Positions 4,895 to 7,496 of a stretch of DNA of 7,496 bases are shown here, piece after piece. Both the position numbers and the translations under genes were made by a program. The notes beneath the pieces were generated by a model. The model searched no databases, had not been told where the DNA came from, and saw only the letters and a list, made by a program, of their open reading frames with translations. Each line of letters starts with the position of its first letter. Positions within the stretch are counted from its first letter, which is position 1. Origin of the DNA: Oscillospiraceae bacterium (GTDB lineage: Bacteria > Bacillota > Clostridia > Christensenellales > Aristaeellaceae); the NCBI GenBank assembly GCA_031266295.1, contig JAISBH010000136.1, positions 1 to 7,496 of the forward strand, given 5' to 3'.

Positions 4895-6319
4895 TTAATA
4901 CATCGTCTTGTATGTATCAAGGGATTGGAACTGCGTTCCGCGTATCATCTCGTAGCAGGCGACTATGTCCGATGTGTACGCGTTGATTTCTACTTTGTAT
5001 AGTATGGGCTGTTGATTCTTAGGCAGCGCGTCATATGAGTCAACGCCAAGCGTGCCATATAAGAACTTCCACAATGGAGTATCTGGGCTTGTAATGTCAT
5101 AGTATACACGCACGTTCTGGTATAATCCCAGTATATCCGCCGATATGCCGAACTTGTCTAGTATTGCTTTATCGGCTATTTCCTTCGCGTCGTCTTGCGT
5201 GATCGCGTCCGCTGACGGCACGCCATAGACGAATGATGCTGGCGCGAGCCAGTAGTAACCTATCTCTTCCGCGTCGCCTTGCTCCACCGCCTCGTTGATG
5301 AGCGGGACTATATTCTTTGAGAACTCCGCCTTGTCCTCAAGCGTCCAATACTCGAATTGTTTGTATAGCCGATCTACGGGAAGCGGCTCGTATTTATCTT
5401 GCATTTCCTCTAGAGCCGTTTCGAACGCGTCGTACGACGAGCTTGGTACATAATCACGCATGGCGACCCGCTCCGCAGGGGTGGGTATGCCCAGCGTCTT
5501 ATTCTGCGTTATCTCGCCTGTCTTGGAATCCACGAGAGTGCAGTATGATATTTCGTTTGGGTAATCAGGCGTGCCATCTATGCGCAGTATCACTTCCCAA
5601 TAGTGTATGCTGGTATCCTCATGCGTGGTGAAAAACGCTGTGGTTACATTCGCAGTGTCGAAATAGTCGCCGGGCAGCTCAAACGCGTCCAGCAGGGCTT
5701 GTTTCGCGGTATCTATCGCTTGCTGCCTGGGAATCGCGGTTTCGTCCGGCACTAGGTATATCTCACGGTCGAGCGGTATGCTATCGAATTCGCGCAGGTA
5801 TATGTTCTGCTGCCACCACGCGGCTTGCTCCTCCGTCCAGGTGTAGACAGATCCCCATAGGGTTTCGGTGATTTCTACAAGACTCACGTTCTCAATCCTG
5901 CTGCCGGTGAGGTTGACCAGAAGCGTATCCGCAACAGAATGCGCGTCCTTATCGCTAAGCTTGCCATCCAGTAGTTCATCCACATCGCCGCTCTTCTCAA
6001 TTAGCCCCATCTCTACTAATATGCGTACCAGGTTGATTTTGTCGCCCGACTGCCACTCGGCATAATAGCCTTGCGCCATCTCAATGTCCTTTATCTCCTT
6101 AGCCTTGTCTTCCCACAAGAGAACCGCAGCCAGCGCGGCCACCGATACCAGCATTATCACGATAACCAGAACCAACACTAAGGATAGTTTGCGTTTCATC
6201 GGCTTTTCTCCTTTCGCTTCGCTTAATATGATTTGTATCCGCGCCTCGGACAGATGCATATACGATAGTGAGTTATCTATCGCCGTCTTAATCCTGCCGT
6301 CATTCTTGTTAGCGTCCAT
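4895..6319 (-). CDS. Putative anti-sigma factor: single-pass membrane protein with PepSY-like domains
   Basis: A 474-residue protein that probably holds the ECF sigma factor encoded just before it and releases it on an envelope signal. Residues 1-40 form a short cytoplasmic region (NDGRIKTAIDNSLSYMHLSEARIQ) of the type seen at the start of Clostridial anti-sigma proteins. One membrane helix spans about 45-68. The outside part begins with a conserved-looking block (82-135, GYYAEW, LVEMGLI, LLDGKLSDKDA) and contains two PepSY-like units (about 195-275, AIDTAKQALLDAF then the DSKTGEI strand; about 373-457, DDAKEIADKAILDKFG then a strand-rich end). There is no zinc-anti-sigma HxxxCxxC motif. Its ATG shares one base with the sigma stop codon (TAATG), so translation is likely coupled. 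AAAGGAG (6214-6208) lies 8 bases before an in-frame ATG at residue 41 (6199), which would give a form lacking the cytoplasmic region. Function is inferred from context and layout. Confidence 0.75.
   Translation of the reverse strand: MDANKNDGRIKTAIDNSLSYMHLSEARIQIILSEAKGEKPMKRKLSLVLVLVIVIMLVSVAALAAVLLWEDKAKEIKDIEMAQGYYAEWQSGDKINLVRILVEMGLIEKSGDVDELLDGKLSDKDAHSVADTLLVNLTGSRIENVSLVEITETLWGSVYTWTEEQAAWWQQNIYLREFDSIPLDREIYLVPDETAIPRQQAIDTAKQALLDAFELPGDYFDTANVTTAFFTTHEDTSIHYWEVILRIDGTPDYPNEISYCTLVDSKTGEITQNKTLGIPTPAERVAMRDYVPSSSYDAFETALEEMQDKYEPLPVDRLYKQFEYWTLEDKAEFSKNIVPLINEAVEQGDAEEIGYYWLAPASFVYGVPSADAITQDDAKEIADKAILDKFGISADILGLYQNVRVYYDITSPDTPLWKFLYGTLGVDSYDALPKNQQPILYKVEINAYTSDIVACYEMIRGTQFQSLDTYKTMY
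6199..6214 (-). promoter_or_regulatory. Internal ribosome binding site and ATG inside the putative anti-sigma gene
   Basis: AAAGGAG (6214-6208) with an 8-base gap precedes ATG at 6199 (MKRKLSL). It is a better site than the one for the full-length start, whose GGAGG lies about 12 bases from its ATG. The codons involved spell A-K-G-E-K-P, so chance is possible. Confidence 0.4.
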
Positions 6320-6831
6320 TACTCGACAACGCCTCCCTCGTCGCTAAGCATGTGCTTTAGCGCATCCTTCGCTTTGTTAAGCCGCTTCGCTACTGCGGAT
6401 ATCGATACGCCCAGCGCTGAAGCTATCTCGCGCAGCGTCATCTCCTGGTAATAGTACAGCATTATCACTTCCTTAAGCTTAAACGGCAGACGCATAATCT
6501 CAAGCGTGATCAGCGAGTCTTCGGGGCTTGCATCCGCCGCCGCTTCCAAACGCTCTATTTCCTTTCGTCTGTCGACATACCTAAACCACGACCAGCGAAG
6601 ATAATCCTTGCATGTATTTATTGCAATGCGCATAAGCCACGTTTTCTCATACGCGCCGCCATACCGTTCCTGTTCGTCGATCTTCCTATACGCTTTCATG
6701 AACGTGTCCTGCACGGCGTCCTCGGCCAAGCCTACGTCCCGTAAGTAAACATAACACACCCTAAGCAACCCGTCCGAGTACCGCCTAACCCATATCTCAA
6801 CCTGCTCGTCCTTATCCATGCCGCTTAACAT
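6319..6831 (-). CDS. ECF-family RNA polymerase sigma factor (sigma-70 regions 2 and 4)
   Basis: A 170-residue alternative sigma factor that would direct RNA polymerase to a small set of envelope- or stress-response promoters. Region 2 covers about residues 13-80: RYSDGLLRVCYVYLRDVGLA, then EDAVQDTFMKAYRKI for core binding, and TWLMRIAINTCKDYLR for -10 recognition. Region 4 covers about 112-162, with the helix-turn-helix TLREIASALGVSISAVAKRL (132-151) for -35 recognition. The size is typical for ECF factors and there is no C-terminal extension. The ATG at 6831 has GGAGG 8 bases upstream; an ATG four codons later (6819) has no site. Its stop overlaps the start of the putative anti-sigma gene by one base, the usual sigma/anti-sigma arrangement. 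The exact ECF group cannot be named by eye. Confidence 0.93.
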   Translation of the reverse strand: MLSGMDKDEQVEIWVRRYSDGLLRVCYVYLRDVGLAEDAVQDTFMKAYRKIDEQERYGGAYEKTWLMRIAINTCKDYLRWSWFRYVDRRKEIERLEAAADASPEDSLITLEIMRLPFKLKEVIMLYYYQEMTLREIASALGVSISAVAKRLNKAKDALKHMLSDEGGVVE

Positions 6832-6863
6832 ACACCCTCCCTCCGTCGCCCACCTTCACTTAT

Positions 6864-6891
6864 TAAACGAAAGCTCCTGCGTATTTTTACA
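6864..6891 (-). promoter_or_regulatory. Weak candidate ECF-type promoter for the sigma/anti-sigma operon
   Basis: On the minus strand TGTAAA (6891-6886) is followed after 16 bases by CGTTTA (6869-6864), 32 bases before the sigma start. The layout loosely fits ECF promoters (AAC-type -35, CGT-type -10) and would allow self-activation. The match is poor at the -35, so this is a suggestion only. Confidence 0.25.
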
Positions 6892-6986
6892 CCGCTTTTA
6901 TAAATTCGTTCTGTTGTGCTTCCCCATCTCACTCATTGCGGCGTATCCTCGATTCCTGTTCCATCTGATTTCTCGTGCGTGAGACG

Positions 6987-7016
6987 TTGATTTATCCCAA
7001 AAGTATCGGTTATAAT
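6987..7016 (+). promoter_or_regulatory. Sigma-A-like promoter of the ATPase gene
   Basis: A perfect TATAAT (7011-7016) has TTGATT (6987-6992, four of six matches to TTGACA) 18 bases upstream. Transcription would begin near 7023, inside the palindrome just downstream, leaving a leader of about 32 bases before the ATG at 7055. Confidence 0.65.
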
Positions 7017-7035
7017 ACGATCGCGTCGTATTTTT
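7014..7035 (+). promoter_or_regulatory. Palindrome with T-run over the -10 box and start point
   Basis: AATACGA (7014-7020) and TCGTATT (7026-7032) form a perfect inverted repeat around TCGCG and end in a run of five T (7031-7035). It overlaps the last three bases of the -10 box. It could be an operator for a repressor or a short transcript-terminating hairpin; the overlap with the promoter favours an operator. Confidence 0.4.
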
Positions 7036-7054
7036 ATCAAACGAGGCGATTGTT

Positions 7055-7496
7055 ATGAATTATATCAAACGTGATATTGAGTCGACTATTCTCGACGCGT
7101 CGCGGTCATACGCGGCGTTGATAGTTACAGGCCCGCGCCAGATTGGCAAGACGACCACACTACTCGCGCTCGCGCCCGACCGCGCTTATGTCACGCTGGA
7201 CGACTTGGAAGCGCGCCGCTTGGCGAGCGCTGATCCGGAGATGTTTCTGTCGCTCTATCCGGCGCCGTTGTTGATTGACGAGGTGCAATACGCGCCTCAA
7301 CTATTCTCGCAGATTAAGATAGCCGTTGATAAAGGCGCGGCTCCCGGCAGTTACTGGATGACGGGTTCGCAGCAATTTCAGCTGATGGAACTGGCGCAGG
7401 AATCGTTGGCCGGGCGGGCCGCCATTCTGCGTATGTCCGGCTTGTCACAGCATGAGATATACGGCAGCGGGACAAGCGCGCCGTTCAGCCTCAGTC
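7055..7496 (+). CDS. AAA_14/DUF4143-type ATP-binding protein, N-terminal part (cut by window end)
   Basis: The first 147 residues are present and open to the window edge. The fold is the AAA_14 ATPase module found N-terminal to DUF4143. It has Walker A GPRQIGKT (26-33), the post-Walker TLDDLEARRLASADP segment (47-61) and Walker B LLIDEVQ (72-78). A sensor-like MTGSQQF (102-108) and SLAGRAAIL (117-125), typical of the family, follow. Such proteins are usually about 370-450 residues, so more than half lies outside. The ATG at 7055 has a modest GAGG (7043-7046) 8 bases upstream and a good sigma-A-like promoter. These ATPases are common, often strain-variable genes in gut bacteria, and their cellular role is not well known. 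I see no link to the neighbouring operons. Confidence 0.9.
   Translation, partial: MNYIKRDIESTILDASRSYAALIVTGPRQIGKTTTLLALAPDRAYVTLDDLEARRLASADPEMFLSLYPAPLLIDEVQYAPQLFSQIKIAVDKGAAPGSYWMTGSQQFQLMELAQESLAGRAAILRMSGLSQHEIYGSGTSAPFSLS

Noticed and set aside
6319..6351. GGAGG-like site as proof of the full-length anti-sigma start
   Set aside because: It is about 12 bases from the ATG, too far to be convincing alone; the start is kept because of the TAATG coupling and the N-terminal region typical of such proteins.

Overview
The window reads as chromosome from an endospore-forming Firmicute. A gut-type Clostridia lineage (Christensenellales/Oscillospirales-like) is my best guess. This rests on a spoIVFA-spoIVFB pair, a sigma-E-type promoter, GGAGG-type ribosome binding sites, fairly GC-rich codons, and G/C-rich hairpin repeats of a kind I associate with gut Clostridia. 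The exact lineage is inference.

Layout. Positions 1-284 hold no convincing gene. They contain an array of small G/C-rich hairpins (1-106), an unassigned spacer (107-222) and a compound stem-loop (223-262). A minus-strand operon runs from 3065 down to 285: spoIVFA (degenerate LytM/M23 anchor protein), spoIVFB (site-2-type intramembrane metalloprotease) and a short lipoprotein with an internal duplication. Diverging from spoIVFA at 3217 is a 526-residue, cysteine-containing, GLUG-like repeat (predicted beta-helix) protein with no signal peptide. It sits behind a very good match to the sporulation sigma-E promoter. It ends at a bidirectional rho-independent terminator (about 4829-4857), shared with a convergent two-gene minus-strand operon: an ECF sigma factor (6831-6319) and a membrane-anchored PepSY-type putative anti-sigma protein (6319-4895). 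After an intergenic region with a sigma-A-like promoter and a palindrome over its -10 box, the 5' part of an AAA_14/DUF4143-type ATPase gene runs off the right edge.

How the parts may work together. In Bacillus, SpoIVFB cleaves pro-sigma-K in the membrane around the forespore, and SpoIVFA anchors and regulates it. The divergent beta-helix gene appears to be switched on by sigma-E in the same mother-cell compartment. It lacks an export signal and ends in a Pro/Ser/Ala-rich tail, so it is a good candidate for an undescribed spore-envelope (coat or crust) structural protein. This is the most interesting item in the window. The ECF/anti-sigma operon looks like a separate envelope-sensing module with translational coupling and an unusually strong internal ribosome binding site.
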